A stretch of DNA of 64,000 nt. It comes from Pardosa pseudoannulata. Taxonomy: Eukaryota > Arthropoda > Arachnida > Araneae > Lycosidae. The notes beneath the pieces are model-generated. The model did not search any database, was not told where the DNA came from, and saw nothing but the letters and a program-made list of their open reading frames with translations. A program made the translations under genes and the position numbers. Where the stretch lies: assembly GCA_032207245.1 (NCBI GenBank), contig CM063504.1, forward strand, positions 82,483,844-82,547,843, read 5' to 3'. Of the stretch, positions 48,650 to 62,555 are shown in pieces. The stretch's first letter is position 1; the number at the start of each line of letters is the position of its first letter.

Positions 48650-50038
48650 GCATATAGCCCGTCATATGATGGGATCAGTAAAATTTTTAATTTTCCAGAA
48701 TTGTAAAGTACCCTATGAGGCAGGTAAAAAATGGTTTGTTTTTTAACTGAGAATTAACTGGCACACTCTCAATTTTTTTTCATGCCTGTAAAGTATCACG
48801 ATACTATGAATGTAGGTTAGAATCACGTTGAATTCATTTAGTCAAACCATGTGGTTATGTATAAAATACAAACACACAAACAAACAAACGTCGTAATTTT
48901 CAAATATATATAACTTAAACGTTAGATATTTATTAGTTCGTGAAATAGACTCCTATACTTTTATGAAAATAATTAGTTGTTAATAACCATGATAAAATTT
49001 TCATTGCAATAAAAAATAATCGATGATTACATCTAAAATTAGCACTTATGTACCTAACCTATGGAGCAATTGTTCGCAACGTCATTAATTACTATAATGC
49101 CCTTCCCATTCATTTTCATGTTTACAACAGCCAATAGGTAAACAATAAACTGCCCTTCCGTTTGAAAATAAAGCCAGAATTATCATAATTTGAGATGTGC
49201 CCATCTTGAAATCACTTTATTATTTAAGCCAAATATAAAAGAAAATTATTTACGTAATAACTAAGTTCAGTGATAAAATGTATGAAAATAATGTATACGA
49301 TATTTAAATAATTTAAAATAGGAAATGATTAAATGAAAGTAATGACGTCATAATAGTTAATACATTAACCGCGTGTTATGCTCTTCTTTTCTGATTACAC
49401 CAGTTGGACTTAAACAGCATTTCAAAGCAAATTTTTCCCCTTTTTCTTACATTCATCTCCACATACTTAAACGAATCATATTAAATTTATATAAAAATTT
49501 ATTTTTAATTTAAAAATCGAGATTATGTAACAAAGTTAGATTCTGTTACATCATTATCGTTTGAATGATGTTTTTCTTGAATAGTTAATGCATTAAGCGC
49601 CCGTTATGCTCTTCTTTTCTGATTACACCAGTCGATTACTAGGGTTATTGTCGATTACCAGTCTATTGCTAGGGAAAAAATGTTATTTTTACCTATTTAT
49701 TATGTAATAAATTGATAAATTTAATCACCTGCTCTTAACCGGGGAACATAAGGCTTGAAATATTGGCATTAAACTCTCGGAAAAGAGGGAAGAGGTGGAT
49801 TTCGTACTTTTTAAAGACGACAGTATTTTTCGCTGTGATATGAAGCACATTTATACCAATTTATTTTAGAATTGGATGGATAGTTTAGAAGGTAAAATTT
49901 ACTCGCTTTGAATTTGCTAACCCTAACTCATCAAAAATCCATTATGGATTCATCGATCCATTCCAGGTCCAAACGCTTCAAAAATTCGAGGACAAATGGA
50001 CATATAACATAGGCTATTATTATATAGGGGATGTATAG
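48650..50038 (-). mobile_element. Helitron-like repeat H1, copy 3, with internal satellite and a small insertion
   Basis: Matches copy 2 from its end hairpin (CCCGTCATATGATGGG, one mismatch from perfect) to the TCCCC end at 50038. It is interrupted by a 155-bp insertion (49063-49217) and by 214-bp satellite sequence (about 49350-49640). Its junctions with satellite on both sides are the same as those of copy 2, so the two copies probably arose by tandem duplication of an H1-plus-satellite unit. Confidence 0.6.
49063..49217 (+). repeat. 155-bp insertion, dispersed family R3
   Basis: Absent from the equivalent place in H1 copy 2 (CTAATCTATTATTTAAG near 47920), so this is a clean insertion. The core TTCATGTTTACAACAGCCAA and AACAATAAACTGCCCTTC is found in reverse complement at 53606-53745. 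I see no inverted ends. Confidence 0.65.
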
Positions 50039-50620
50039 AGAAATTTATTTTTAATCTGAAAATTGAGATTGTGTAATAAAGTTAAATTCTGTTTAAGCGT
50101 TATCGTGTCTTGAATATTTAATGTATTAAGCGAGCATCACGGTCTTCTGTTCTGGTTATATTTTTTATAGACGTAGACAATATTTCAGAGAGAAACTTTT
50201 ATTTGTTTACATACACCTTCTCTTAACTAAAAATATTATATTAAATGTATAATGTGTAAGATTTTTTTTCAATTTAAAACTCAAGATTATGTAATAAAGA
50301 TAGATATTGTTACATCATTGTCGTTTGTTAATAGTTAATGTACTAGGCGAACATTTAGATCTTTCTTGTTTATATCATTATAAGTTATCTACAGTTCAAA
50401 AAGAGCTTTTCATTTTTATACATACTTTCCCATATCCAAATAGATTATATTAAATGTATAGAAATATTTTTTCCAATATAAAATTCGAGACTGCTTAGTA
50501 AATTTAGATTACGTTACATCATTATCATTTCCTGAATAGTTAATGCATTGAATAGTTAATGTTATTTACTCTCTTCTTTTCTGGTTATATCATCATGACG
50601 CAGGAAACAATTTTACATCA
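50039..50620 (+). repeat. diverged 214-bp satellite monomers at the array edge
   Basis: GAGATTGTGTAATAAAGTTA (about 50067), CAAGATTATGTAATAAAGAT (about 50281) and a weaker GAGACTGCTTAGTAAATTTA unit (about 50487) continue the 214-bp rhythm with increasing divergence. This is the usual pattern at the edge of a tandem array. Confidence 0.7.
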
Positions 50621-50722
50621 TACAAGAAAAATACATGCATCATCTTCTACAAATTGTGTTTTCAACATAATAGAATGAAATTTTTAAGTACTTTACATGC
50701 ACTTTCATATAATACTGCATTA

Positions 50723-51255
50723 TTAACCCTTTATACCCTGAATTAATTTACCATCAACTTTCTTACTGCATTTTTGCATCATTAGATAAGTTTTAATGGA
50801 GAATAATCATAGAAAAAAGATAATTAATTTTTACCGTATTGTAGTAGTTAATTTTGCAGCTGGTACTTTTTAGTACCAACGTATATTTTTGCCTCTATGA
50901 TAGAAAATAAAACATTAAATTATGAATAAAACAAATTAAATAAGTGCAAAGTATAGAAGGCTCTAAAAAATAATAGTGCCTAATAACTGGTAATAAACCA
51001 CTAAATTTACTCAGTTGAACAACACGTGTATCGACTCTACCAGAAAATGACCTTCGAATGCAGCACGTCCAATTATAAAATCGCTACTATGCAAATAAAA
51101 AGGATTCCTGATTGGTGCTGTCATTTCTTTTCTGCTGTAGGAACTGCATCGTTCATATCCTTGTGAGTACCGTCAAGAAAAACAGCTTTATTAGGAATAT
51201 ATAGGTGTCTGATTGAAGCGGTACTTATAAGTACCCTCAGGATAAAAAGGGTTAA
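50723..51255. mobile_element. piggyBac-type MITE
   Basis: TTAA occurs at 50723-50726 and 51252-51255. Between them the ends are CCCTTTATACCCTGA on the left and its imperfect complement (CCCTTTTTATCCTGA) on the right. A TTAA duplication with CCCT-type ends is characteristic of piggyBac elements. Two internal palindromes are near-mirror images: GGTACTTTTTAGTACC (about 50863) and GGTACTTATAAGTACC (about 51221). The 525-bp interior is non-coding. Confidence 0.75.
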
Positions 51256-51544
51256 AGAATATTTCATAGATTATAATTAATTCATAGATATAGTTGTTTC
51301 CAATTACAAACTCAAAATAACTTAATAAAAGTTTTTGTAATATCATTATCGTTTTGTGAATAGTTAACGTGTCTGGCGCGTGTTAATGCCTTAACACACG
51401 TTAATCTTCAAGCGTTGAAAAACAAACCTATTCAATTTATGGCTTTTATCCTCCGTTGGAAAATGCAGGAAATTTTAGTGTCAGAAAATTTTTTACCCGT
51501 TTATTTTGATTCAGGTCAAGCATAAATTTAACCCCGTTTGGACT
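51256..51544. other. spacer
   Basis: Contains GTTAATGCCTTAACACACG-like short repeats near 51380-51405 and nothing else recognised. Confidence 0.4.
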
Positions 51545-51977
51545 TGACTAAAAGATCTGGGTTCCCCCTCCAACTTGGCGATAATGTTTTAAATGTGGTG
51601 GCCTAACATTTTCTCCTGATCTGACCGTGTCCAAACAATCTGTATCTATATTATAATTTATATGCTATTTGCATCCAACTCTCCTTGTGTAACTCTTTTC
51701 TTATATATTAATTGTGCGCAATGCTTAAAAAAATTAGATACAACAAACCATTAATGGTTCACTATGATTGATTTTTAATAGCGTGTAGCTGTTGCGTTTG
51801 TAAACTGTCAAGGGATTAATTGACCATAAATATAAATATCCGGTTTTCTTTAATTAAGTAAGAGTATATAATTCTGTTACGATGGCGTACTGTGCATTAA
51901 TTAAAGTCACCAGAAAAAGCAAGAACTACAATGTTTGGATGTGATATAATGTTTGAATGATAATGTTTTGATGTGAT

Positions 51978-52743
<766 letters not shown>

Positions 52744-53605
52744 CTGACCTTACCTTTGTGTTTTAGTAAATATCGCCAATATTTTCGCCAAATTTGTCAA
52801 GGGGAGCCCAATTCTTAAGTAGTCAAATCAGTGTGTTTAAAAAAAAATGTTTTACTGGATATACTAAAGTGCATTACCTCATAGATCTTGAAAATGAGTG
52901 GCTACGAACTTTTCTAAATTACAGTTTTCAAGACAGAGCGTTGGAATCTGTGTTTACTAAAAACTATTTTCTTTCTATGCACCTTTCGGAAAGTAGAACG
53001 CTGTCTTTGATGGAGAAGGGCTATATGCATTGCTCTTAAACATCTAACTTGTCACCTATGCAAATTTAAAAACGTAGTTCTATTGATTTTCAGTACAAAG
53101 CAAGACACCCCTTTCCTTACCACTAAACTATATAGTAACACGTTGACTGCCATGGGGGTCACCGGTTACCGGCACTCTACTTGGCTACAGCATCGTGTGG
53201 GCACCGTTGACCGTCGAACTTTTTTTGTTTTTAGCATACACCTCCGTATAACACTCTACATAACTAAAGTCTATTTGCTGTATTCGCACTGTTGTACACG
53301 CACCGTTAATTTCAAAATTTATAACAAATCTTAAGAAATAGTAATGAACAAAATAATTTGTATTATTTATATAATCATGCAATATACAAATAAATCAAGA
53401 CGGTATTCAAAACAAAAACTATTCTTGACTATTAGAAGTATTGTTGCACGGTTGTTTTGTTCCTATTACCTTTCCTTTTTCAGCCCTATTTGTAAACAAC
53501 ATTGAGAGCAACTCTTATTAACTTTGAACTTCAAATTACCTATTTTTGGCACAGTTTCCGTTTTATTTTGCATACAAGAATAAATGCAATAAGGCGATTT
53601 CACGC

Positions 53606-53745
53606 AGTAGGGCAAATTTTCAAATTATGACAATTCTGGCTTTAGATTCAAACAGAAGGGCAGTTTATTGTTTGTCTATTGGCTGTTGTAAACATGAAAA
53701 TGAGTGGGAAGGGCATTATAGTAGGTCGTGACGTTGCGACAAATT
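53606..53745 (-). repeat. dispersed family R3, second copy
   Basis: Reverse complement of the 155-bp insertion at 49063-49217. It shares TGACAATTCTGGCTTTA, GGGCAGTTTATTGTTTGTC, GGCTGTTGTAAACATGAAAA and GACGTTGCGACAAATTG. It lies in the loop of the inverted-repeat element. The overlapping 61-codon frames are incidental. Confidence 0.65.
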
Positions 53746-54422
53746 GGCTTATATTAATAAACAACTCGTCAGCCTTTTCATATTGCTCAAACGTATTCTG
53801 GAAGCGCTTTTTTATAAAGATGATTGAAAGAACTGCAATCTCTTACAATCTTAAACCAGGATAAAAATGACTTTCGGTTACCGCAGCGGTTAGTTTACAA
53901 TCTAAAAAATCACTTGCCTTTCAAACTTTAAGAGGGGACTACTTAAGAATGGGGTTCCCTTTGGCAAATTTGGCTAAAATATTGGCGATATTTACTAAAA
54001 CACAAAGATAATCCATCCAAACATTGTATTCCTTGCTTTTTCTGGCGACTTTAATTAATGCACAGTACGCCATCGTAATAGAATTATATACTCTTACTTT
54101 ATTAATGAAAACGACTTGAAAATTTTATTTTACATTTATAGTCAATTAATCCCTTAACAGTTTACAAACGCAACAGCTCCAAATTATTAAAAATCATCCA
54201 TAGTGAACCATTAATGGTTTGTTATATATAATTTTTTAAGCATTGCGCGCTTTTAATATATGAGTACAGAGTTACACAAGGAGAGTTGGATGCAAATATC
54301 ATATAAATTATAATATAGATACAGATTGTTTGGACACTGTGAGATCAGAAGAAAATGTTTGGCGACGGTACTTAAACCATTATTGTCAAATTGGCGAGGG
54401 AACCCAGTTCTTTAGTCAAATT

Positions 54423-55100
54423 TTTTAAGTGAGCTTTATATATGGGACATATAATTATTCACCATTTATATCTAAGAAAATACACGCTCTGTAATCGAGT
54501 AAAAAAGGTGTTTATTTTAAAAGTCACTTAAATAAGAAAAAGGTGTCATGAAGGAAATTATATTTTTACTTTAAAAAAGGTAGGAGAGTTATAAAAATAA
54601 TACAATATTAATTTAGGATTTTTTACCTTTTAAGTTTAAAAAATAGTTTAAAGAATCTGAAGAAGCTTTCGTACTTCTTGATAGTTTTTTGTAAATATAT
54701 AATGAGCAGTAAAACACGTAAACCATAAAATTTGTACTCCAAACTTGCATTAGTTTTTTTAAAAGTTAAGTAATGCATGCTTTCGGTACCCAATTCCTGC
54801 ATTATTGATGGAAGTAGCTTCTGATAAAAGTATACGACCTGATTTCTGTCATCATGTACACTCTTGGATTATTTGAAAAAATTTATATTTTTATAATGCA
54901 TTATGAACCTGTTACCCTTTTCCTAAATATTGTTTAAAAAAAAGGTATAAAATCAGTTGTATATTAAATTTTATTTTCAGTTAAAAAAAAATAAAGTCTA
55001 TTGTCAAATGATATTAAAAAGCTTTTATAAATTGTTTTACGCAAATAAAGGAATCAAAACAAGTTTTAATTTTATATATTTCTATTTTGTATTAACAGAG
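54423..55100. other. unassigned AT-rich stretch
   Basis: No feature recognised. Confidence 0.4.
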
Positions 55101-55112
55101 ACACATATACAT

Positions 55113-55179
<67 letters not shown>
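55101..55179. repeat. (AC)n-(AT)n microsatellite
   Basis: A short (AC) run at 55113-55124 passes directly into (AT)n to 55179. The ~940-bp tandem repeat begins directly after it. Confidence 0.95.
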
Positions 55180-55184
<5 letters not shown>

Positions 55185-56056
55185 CAAGCTTATGGGTTCA
55201 TGTAATTATATATTAAGGTATTTTAATGGAATATTATCTGAGCTATAATATTAAAAAAATATATCCTTGTAATACAAGAATACTACTAAAGTTACATAAC
55301 ACCATATAACAAATATATAAGATATATATCTTTCTACCTCTTAAACTCTTCCTGACATTATAATAACAAGGATATTTTATAGGAATAAAGTTTGATACCT
55401 CTAACAAAACTAAAAAGTCGTTTGTATAGCATACAAACTTGCCTCTACAATAGCATTTAGTATTTTCTACAGTTAAGCTATCAACATATTTCTGTGAGAT
55501 AAAAACTAAATACTTCCTGAAATTTTATAAAAAATGTTGCTATGGAATGCAAGTTAATATTCCTTAAAATTATGTTAAATAATTAAAACATTGGAGTACA
55601 AAATTATCATTTTCTAAATCATAATTTTTTGACCTTTTGTGAAAGGTATATTGTAATATACATATTTTTACCTAATCTTCAATTAAAATTAGCTCGGCGT
55701 TGCCAGCTTTAATAGTTTATGTTACAAAGTCAATTTTCCTAAAGTAACCGAATATTAGCAGTGTGAAAGTTAGGAAAAGTTTAATTTAAGATAAAATTAA
55801 TGTAAAAATATATTTTTAAAAATCCCTTTCATTCAACAAAAAATATTTAAAATGCACTGAAAATTAATAACTAGTTTTAAAACAACGAATGAAAGAGAAG
55901 TTTGTGAGAAGCTCCTTTATGAAAATTTTAAACGGGGTAATCAACAAATACCAGTTAAATATCAGACTAGTATTTTAATATAAATATTCCCTTTTATAAT
56001 TACATCTGTATTGAAAATATGTTTCTTTGACACTGATTCTAATTGTACTCTTGAGA

Positions 56057-56633
56057 CCTCTCTGGACCTCTCTGGAAGGATTGGCAACAGTACTTCCTGG
56101 GCCTAGCCCTCTAGTACTGGATTTGCTATTATTGGCAGTGCATGAACCTAAGAGTATTAGTTGGCAGTAATATTGATAGGGAAGACTAAGATGGGGAGAA
56201 ACAAAAAACGCGAGAGAAAAATGCTTGAGTTTAGACTAGCAATGAAACTAGTAAGTGCATACATTCAGGAGACAATTAATTATGATGCAACAAGAATCTC
56301 TAAATAGAGAACATCACTAGAACAGTTTAATTTTTTTTTTCCACCGAGAAAAATAATGCCACATGCAAAAGATTGCAAGCAAGAACGGCAGAGACTTAGA
56401 GCGGATCCAAAATTGGTTTTAAGAACCAATAGAATTTGATGGGAAGAACGTCCAATGGCAATCGTAGGATTTACACCCTCCGAAGTAGGAGCCCTGAGTA
56501 CCGCTGCTGCAGCCGGAGCATGCAGAGAGAAGATTAGGTGGGGGAGAAAATACTGTCAAAGGGGGGAGGATTGAGACCTAGGGTCTAGGAGCCAATCCAA
56601 AGTGAGGACAAGACACTTCTAAGCAAGTAGAAT
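56057..56633 (-). other. LINE 3' untranslated region
   Basis: 577 bp after the ORF2 stop. The last ~110 bp (56057-56170) match segments inside the solo LTR near 8537-8722. They contain CAGTACTAGAGGGCTAGG and AGGAAGTACTGTTGCC, whose ends CAGTACT and AGTACTG can pair as a stem. Such a tail hairpin is a plausible RT recognition site, by analogy with other LINEs; the role here is inference. Confidence 0.6.
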
Positions 56634-58889
56634 TTAAGAGAATTCTTTACCTAAGATGGCCATGGGACGTTTCCTATTAGCAGTGTCGGCATAGTCATAC
56701 TGAGCTAGTTCGATTAAATGATCAACGCTAAGGTTTTTATTGAATTTAATGGCAAGATTTTGGAAATAATTTTGAAGAGAGGGGAGATTAATCTCCTCAC
56801 GAATTTCAACATTACGAAAGTACCACGGAGAATCAGTAATTTGTCTAATAGTTATATTTTGAGCAGCAGCAAGAGAATTAATAAGATAGTCAGCCGCATA
56901 TGACCATGCACAACACGCGTACGAGATTTGAGGGCGAAGATACGATTTATAAATGAGCAACTTATTATCTACGCTTAAACAGCTATTTCGAGCAATTAGG
57001 GGGAAGAGTAGTCTTTTAGCAGCTCGAAATTTCCTCTTAATGTTATCGATGTGTGTGGACCAGGTGAGATTCTTATCAAGAGTAATACCTAAGTATTTAA
57101 CAGTATTAGACCAAGGGATATTAGTGTCGTCAATAGTAATGTTGTAATTGTTGTAAGTAATAGGGTGTTTGTTGGTGAACAAAGTAGCTACGCACTTGTC
57201 TGTATTGATTTTAATCCTCCATTTGTTCAGCCAGCTAGTAACAAGCCTGAGGTGTTTATTAATGGCGAGCACTGCGTATTTAAAGTTTTTGTTTGTAGAG
57301 AAGATTGCAGTGTCGTCAGCATAGATGGCTATATTAGTGTTGGCAGCTTGAGGGATGTCATTAATATATAAATTGAACAAAATTGGACCCAGTACCGAAC
57401 CCTGCGGAACACCGCTAAGCATATTATATTTACTGGAATAGCTATTATTAATTTTAATTTGGAAGGTCCTATTGTAAAGGTACGAGATGATAAGATTAAT
57501 GATATTATTCGGGATATTGTAATTTATGAGCTTATGGATTAAACCATCGTGCCAAATTTTATCGAAGGCTCTAGCAACATCAAGAAAAATAGCAGCAGTA
57601 GACAGCTTATTTAATTTAGAAGACGCGAGCATCTCGGTGATGCGATACACCTGGTGGGGAGCAGATAACTTGGGTCTGAAGCCATATTGGTAGGGAATTA
57701 AAATATTATTGGAAGCAAGGAATGAATTTAATCTATTAGCAATAATTTTTTCAACTATTTTACTTATAGTGCACAGCAAGCTAATGGGTCTGTAATTATT
57801 GGGATCTCTATGAGATTTACCTGGCTTAGGGATGGGTATTATGATAGAATTCTTCCACTTAGGGGGGAAGTACTTGAATTTAAAAATGGCCTCAGTAATC
57901 AAATAAATTTTAAATAAATAGGAATTGGGGAGATGGCGGATCATAGTGTTAGTTATCCTATCCACACCAGGAGATTTACGTTTAGGCAATTTCCTAATAA
58001 TGGTTAAAAATTCGGCCGGAGATACAGGATCATAATCACTGTACTGAGAGTTGCTACTGCTATTATCCTTAAAGAGCTGAATGTTCGTGTTCACCACGTT
58101 AAGGGTACTGGGATCCTGATTTGGGTTCGGAGAAAAGTGATTGGCTAGATTTCGAGCAATCAAATTTGCCTTGCCGTCGTCATCGTTGCAGTAAGTGTTG
58201 GTGTTATTGTCGAGAAGCGGGGGGATTCTGTTCGTGCTGTTTTTAAGTCTACTAGCAGCTTTCCAAATGGAGTTGTCTGTAGTGTCTAGTGAATTAAGAT
58301 AGTTCGCCCAATTAGTGTTAGATTTGTCTTTTAAGTAATATTTAAGGTCTTGTTGGGCATTATTCATAACCGTTTTATTATAAGGTGTTCTATTATTTTG
58401 CCAGTTTCTTCTAGTGCGATTTTTATTATTTATAAGTATCTTAAGGTGTCTGTCATTAGGCCTGTTGTTTGTGTTAGGTATGACTGTGGTATTACTGGTA
58501 ACACTGTCATGAATATCAGAAGTAATGCTATCAATTAATGAATCAATATCGTTAGGGTTGTTAATATTGGGGTACTGGAACGGCAAGTTATTTAAGTAAT
58601 TTTTATAATCCTTCCAATTTACAAAACTTTTGGGGTTGGGGGAGAGAGTATTAAAATTATTGTGGATAGTAAGTTTAACAGGATTATGGTCAGAAGTTAA
58701 ATCACATAGGGTATTAATATCAAGATTGCTAGGGACACCTTTAATTAAGGCAAAATCAATAATGCTACCAGAATTTCTAGAGAAGTGGGTAGGGGTATTC
58801 GGGGCAAGAATATCAAATTCAGAATTATCTAAGTAGTTATAAATTAAATTACCATGTTGGTTAGCACTATTGCAGTTCCAGCTAGGATG
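56634..58889 (-). CDS. LINE ORF2 fragment: endonuclease end plus reverse transcriptase
   Basis: A 751-residue frame is open from the truncation point; there is no genuine start codon. Residues 1-71 finish the apurinic-type endonuclease, with the conserved SDHNPV at 66-71. The RT domain (about 330-610) shows NNYRPISLL (about 365), FLDVARAFDKIWHD (about 435), SGVPQGSVLGP (492-502) and the catalytic YADD (523-526). KINTDKC and VKYLGITLDKNLTW follow in the thumb region. This order is that of jockey/CR1-group LINEs, and the wording is closest to jockey. The protein copies LINE RNA into DNA at a nicked target. The coding sequence is AT-biased and Asn-rich, like its genome. No RNase H or Cys-His finger is evident. 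The fragment cannot prime on its own, since it lacks most of the endonuclease. Confidence 0.93.
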   Translation of the reverse strand, partial: HPSWNCNSANQHGNLIYNYLDNSEFDILAPNTPTHFSRNSGSIIDFALIKGVPSNLDINTLCDLTSDHNPVKLTIHNNFNTLSPNPKSFVNWKDYKNYLNNLPFQYPNINNPNDIDSLIDSITSDIHDSVTSNTTVIPNTNNRPNDRHLKILINNKNRTRRNWQNNRTPYNKTVMNNAQQDLKYYLKDKSNTNWANYLNSLDTTDNSIWKAASRLKNSTNRIPPLLDNNTNTYCNDDDGKANLIARNLANHFSPNPNQDPSTLNVVNTNIQLFKDNSSSNSQYSDYDPVSPAEFLTIIRKLPKRKSPGVDRITNTMIRHLPNSYLFKIYLITEAIFKFKYFPPKWKNSIIIPIPKPGKSHRDPNNYRPISLLCTISKIVEKIIANRLNSFLASNNILIPYQYGFRPKLSAPHQVYRITEMLASSKLNKLSTAAIFLDVARAFDKIWHDGLIHKLINYNIPNNIINLIISYLYNRTFQIKINNSYSSKYNMLSGVPQGSVLGPILFNLYINDIPQAANTNIAIYADDTAIFSTNKNFKYAVLAINKHLRLVTSWLNKWRIKINTDKCVATLFTNKHPITYNNYNITIDDTNIPWSNTVKYLGITLDKNLTWSTHIDNIKRKFRAAKRLLFPLIARNSCLSVDNKLLIYKSYLRPQISYACCAWSYAADYLINSLAAAQNITIRQITDSPWYFRNVEIREEINLPSLQNYFQNLAIKFNKNLSVDHLIELAQYDYADTANRKRPMAILGKEFS

Positions 58890-61420
58890 ATGTACTCTTG
58901 AGAAGTACCAGGGATAATACTAAATAACAGTAAAATAATCCACAATACTGGTAACAAAGTTATATCTACGTAATACATGCGTAGTAATCCATGTAATTAT
59001 ATTATTAAGGCATTTTAATGGAATATAATCAGAGCTATAATATTAGCAAAATATATCATTGGAATACAAGTATGATACTACCTAAAGTCACATAACAACA
59101 TATAACAAATATATAAGATATCTTCCTAACTCTAAAACTCATCCTAACATTATATTAACAAGAATATTTTATGGAAATCAAGTTTGATACCTCTAAAAAA
59201 TAATTAAAAAGTAGTTTGTATGGAATACAAAGTTGCCTCTAGAATAGCGTTTAGTATTTTCTGCAATTAAATTATCCACATATTTCTATGAGATAAAAAC
59301 TTAACTCCCCCCTTGAAATTATTGCTATGTAATGCAAGTTAAGACTTCTTAAAATTACCTTAATAAAGTGAAAAAATGCTGTACAAAATTATCATTTTCT
59401 AAATAATACTTTTTTGGCCTTTTATGAAAAGTATATTATAATGTACAGACTTTAACCTAATCTTAAATTAAAATTAGCTGGATGTTGCCAGCTTTAATAG
59501 TTTATGTTAAAAAGTCAATTTTCCTAAAGTAACCAAATATTAGCAGGGTGAAAGTTAGGATGATTTTAAGTTAAGATAAAATTAATATAAAAGTATATTT
59601 TAAAAAATCCCTTTCATTCAACAAAAAGATTAAAAAATGCACTAAACAATTATAAATAGTTTTAAAACAACAAATAAAAGAGAAATTTTGTGAAAAGATC
59701 CTTTATGAAAATTTTAAACTTAGGGTAATCAACAAATACCAGTTAAATATCAGATTAGTATTTTAATATAAATATTCCCTTTTATAGTTACATCTGTATT
59801 GAAAATATGTTTCTTTGACACTGATTCCAATAATACTCTTGAGAAGTACTACGGGTAATACTAAATAACAGTAAAATAATACACAATACTGGTAACAAAG
59901 TTATATCTACGTAATACATGCATAGTAATCTATGTAATTATATTATTAAGGCATTTTAATGAAATATAATCTGAGCTATAATATTAGCAAAATATATCCT
60001 TGGAATAATACAAGTATGATACTAAAGTCACATAACAACATATAACAAATATATAAGATATCTTCCTAACTCTAAAAGTCATCCTAACATTATATTAACA
60101 AGAATATTTTACGGAAATCAAGTTTGATACCTCTGAAAAATAATTAAAAAGTCTTTTGTAGGGAATACAAAGTTGCCTCTAAAATAACGTTTAGTATTTT
60201 CTGCAATTAAATTATCCACATATTTCAATGAGTTAAAAACTTAACTCCCCCTGAAATTATTGCTATGTAATGCAATTTAAGACTCCTTAAAATTATATTA
60301 ATGAAGTAAAACATTGGTGTACAAATTTATCATTTTCGAAATCGTACTTTTTTGGCCTTTTGTGAAAAGTATATTGTAATATACATATTTTTACCTAATT
60401 TTCAATTAAAATTAGATGGGTATTGCCAGCTTTAGTAGTTTACGTTACAAAGTCAATTTCCCTAAGTAACCGAACATTAGCAGTGTGAAAGTTAGGATAA
60501 TTTTAATTTAAGATAAAATTAATGTAAAAATATATTTTTAAAATCCCTTTTAGTCAACAAAAATTATTTAAAATGCATTGAAAATTAATAAATAGTTTTA
60601 AAACAACGAATGAAAGAGAAGTTTGTGAAAAGCTCCTTTATGAACATCTTAAACTTGGGGTAATCAACAAATACCAGTGAAATAGCAGACTAGTATTTTA
60701 ATATAAATATTCTCTGTTATAGTTACATCTGTATTGAAAATATTTTTCTTTGGCACTGATTCCAATTGTACTCTTGAGAAGTACCAGAGGTAATACTAAA
60801 TAACAGTAAAATAATCCACAATACTGGTAACAAAGTTATATCTACGGAATACATGCGTAGTAATCCATGTAATTATATTATTAAGGCATTTTAATGGAAT
60901 ATAATCTGAGCTATAATATTAGCAAAATATATCCTTGAAATACAAGTATGATACTACCTAAAGTCACATAACAACATATAACAAATGTATAAGATATCTT
61001 CCTAACTCTAAAACTCATCCTAACATTATATTAACAAGAGTATTTTATGGAAATCAAGTTTGATACCTCTGAAAAATAATTAATAAGTAGTTTGTATTTA
61101 ATACAAAGTTGCCTCTAGAATAACGTTTAGTATTTTCTGCAATTAAATTATCCACATATTTCTATGAGATAAAAACTTGAAATTATTGCAACCTGAAATT
61201 ATTGCAATGTAATGCAAGTTAAGACTCCTTAAAATTATATTAATGAAGTAAAACATTGGTGTACAAAATAATCATTTTCGAAATCATATTTTTTGGCCTT
61301 TTGTGAAAAGTATATTGTAATGTACATACTTTTACCTAATCTTCAATTAAAATTAGCTGGGTATTGCCATCTTTAATAGTTTTTGTTACAAAGTCAATTT
61401 CGCTAAGTAACCGAATATTT

Positions 61421-62445
<1,025 letters not shown>

Positions 62446-62552
62446 TGCGTGTACCTGTGTGCGTGTATTAGTGCAAAATATTAACAATTTAAAAAAAATT
62501 ACTTATCACAAAATTTTTAGGGATTTAGAGACTTCGTTAAAAATAAATTAAA

Positions 62553-62555
<3 letters not shown>

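Larger units (their letters stand above)
56044..58903 (-). mobile_element. 5'-truncated jockey-like LINE with 13-bp target duplication
   Basis: The insert 56057-58890 is flanked by the perfect duplication TGTACTCTTGAGA (56044-56056 and 58891-58903), which occurs once in the other tandem-repeat units. On the minus strand the element begins inside the endonuclease domain (5' truncation), runs through an open ORF2 and has a ~577-bp 3' UTR. There is no poly-A at its end. It finishes with TCCAGAGAGG twice, suggesting a short-repeat tail. The undamaged frame and perfect duplication indicate a recent insertion. Confidence 0.92.
55180..61420 (+). repeat. ~940-bp tandem repeat, about 3.6 copies, split by a LINE
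   Basis: The landmark GTAATTATAT(TA)TTAAGG occurs at 55202, 58993, 59934 and 60869. Intervals are 941 and 935 bp, and 944 bp for the first after removing the LINE and one target copy. Units share TTGATACCTCT, GTATTTTCTGCAATTAAA, TTGCCAGCTTTAATAG and CTGATTCCAAT blocks. The last unit stops near 61420. All units are non-coding, about 75 percent AT. Confidence 0.9.

Noticed and set aside
56718..57371. Plus-strand frames of 60-68 codons
   Set aside because: Antisense shadows of the LINE ORF2 on the minus strand.
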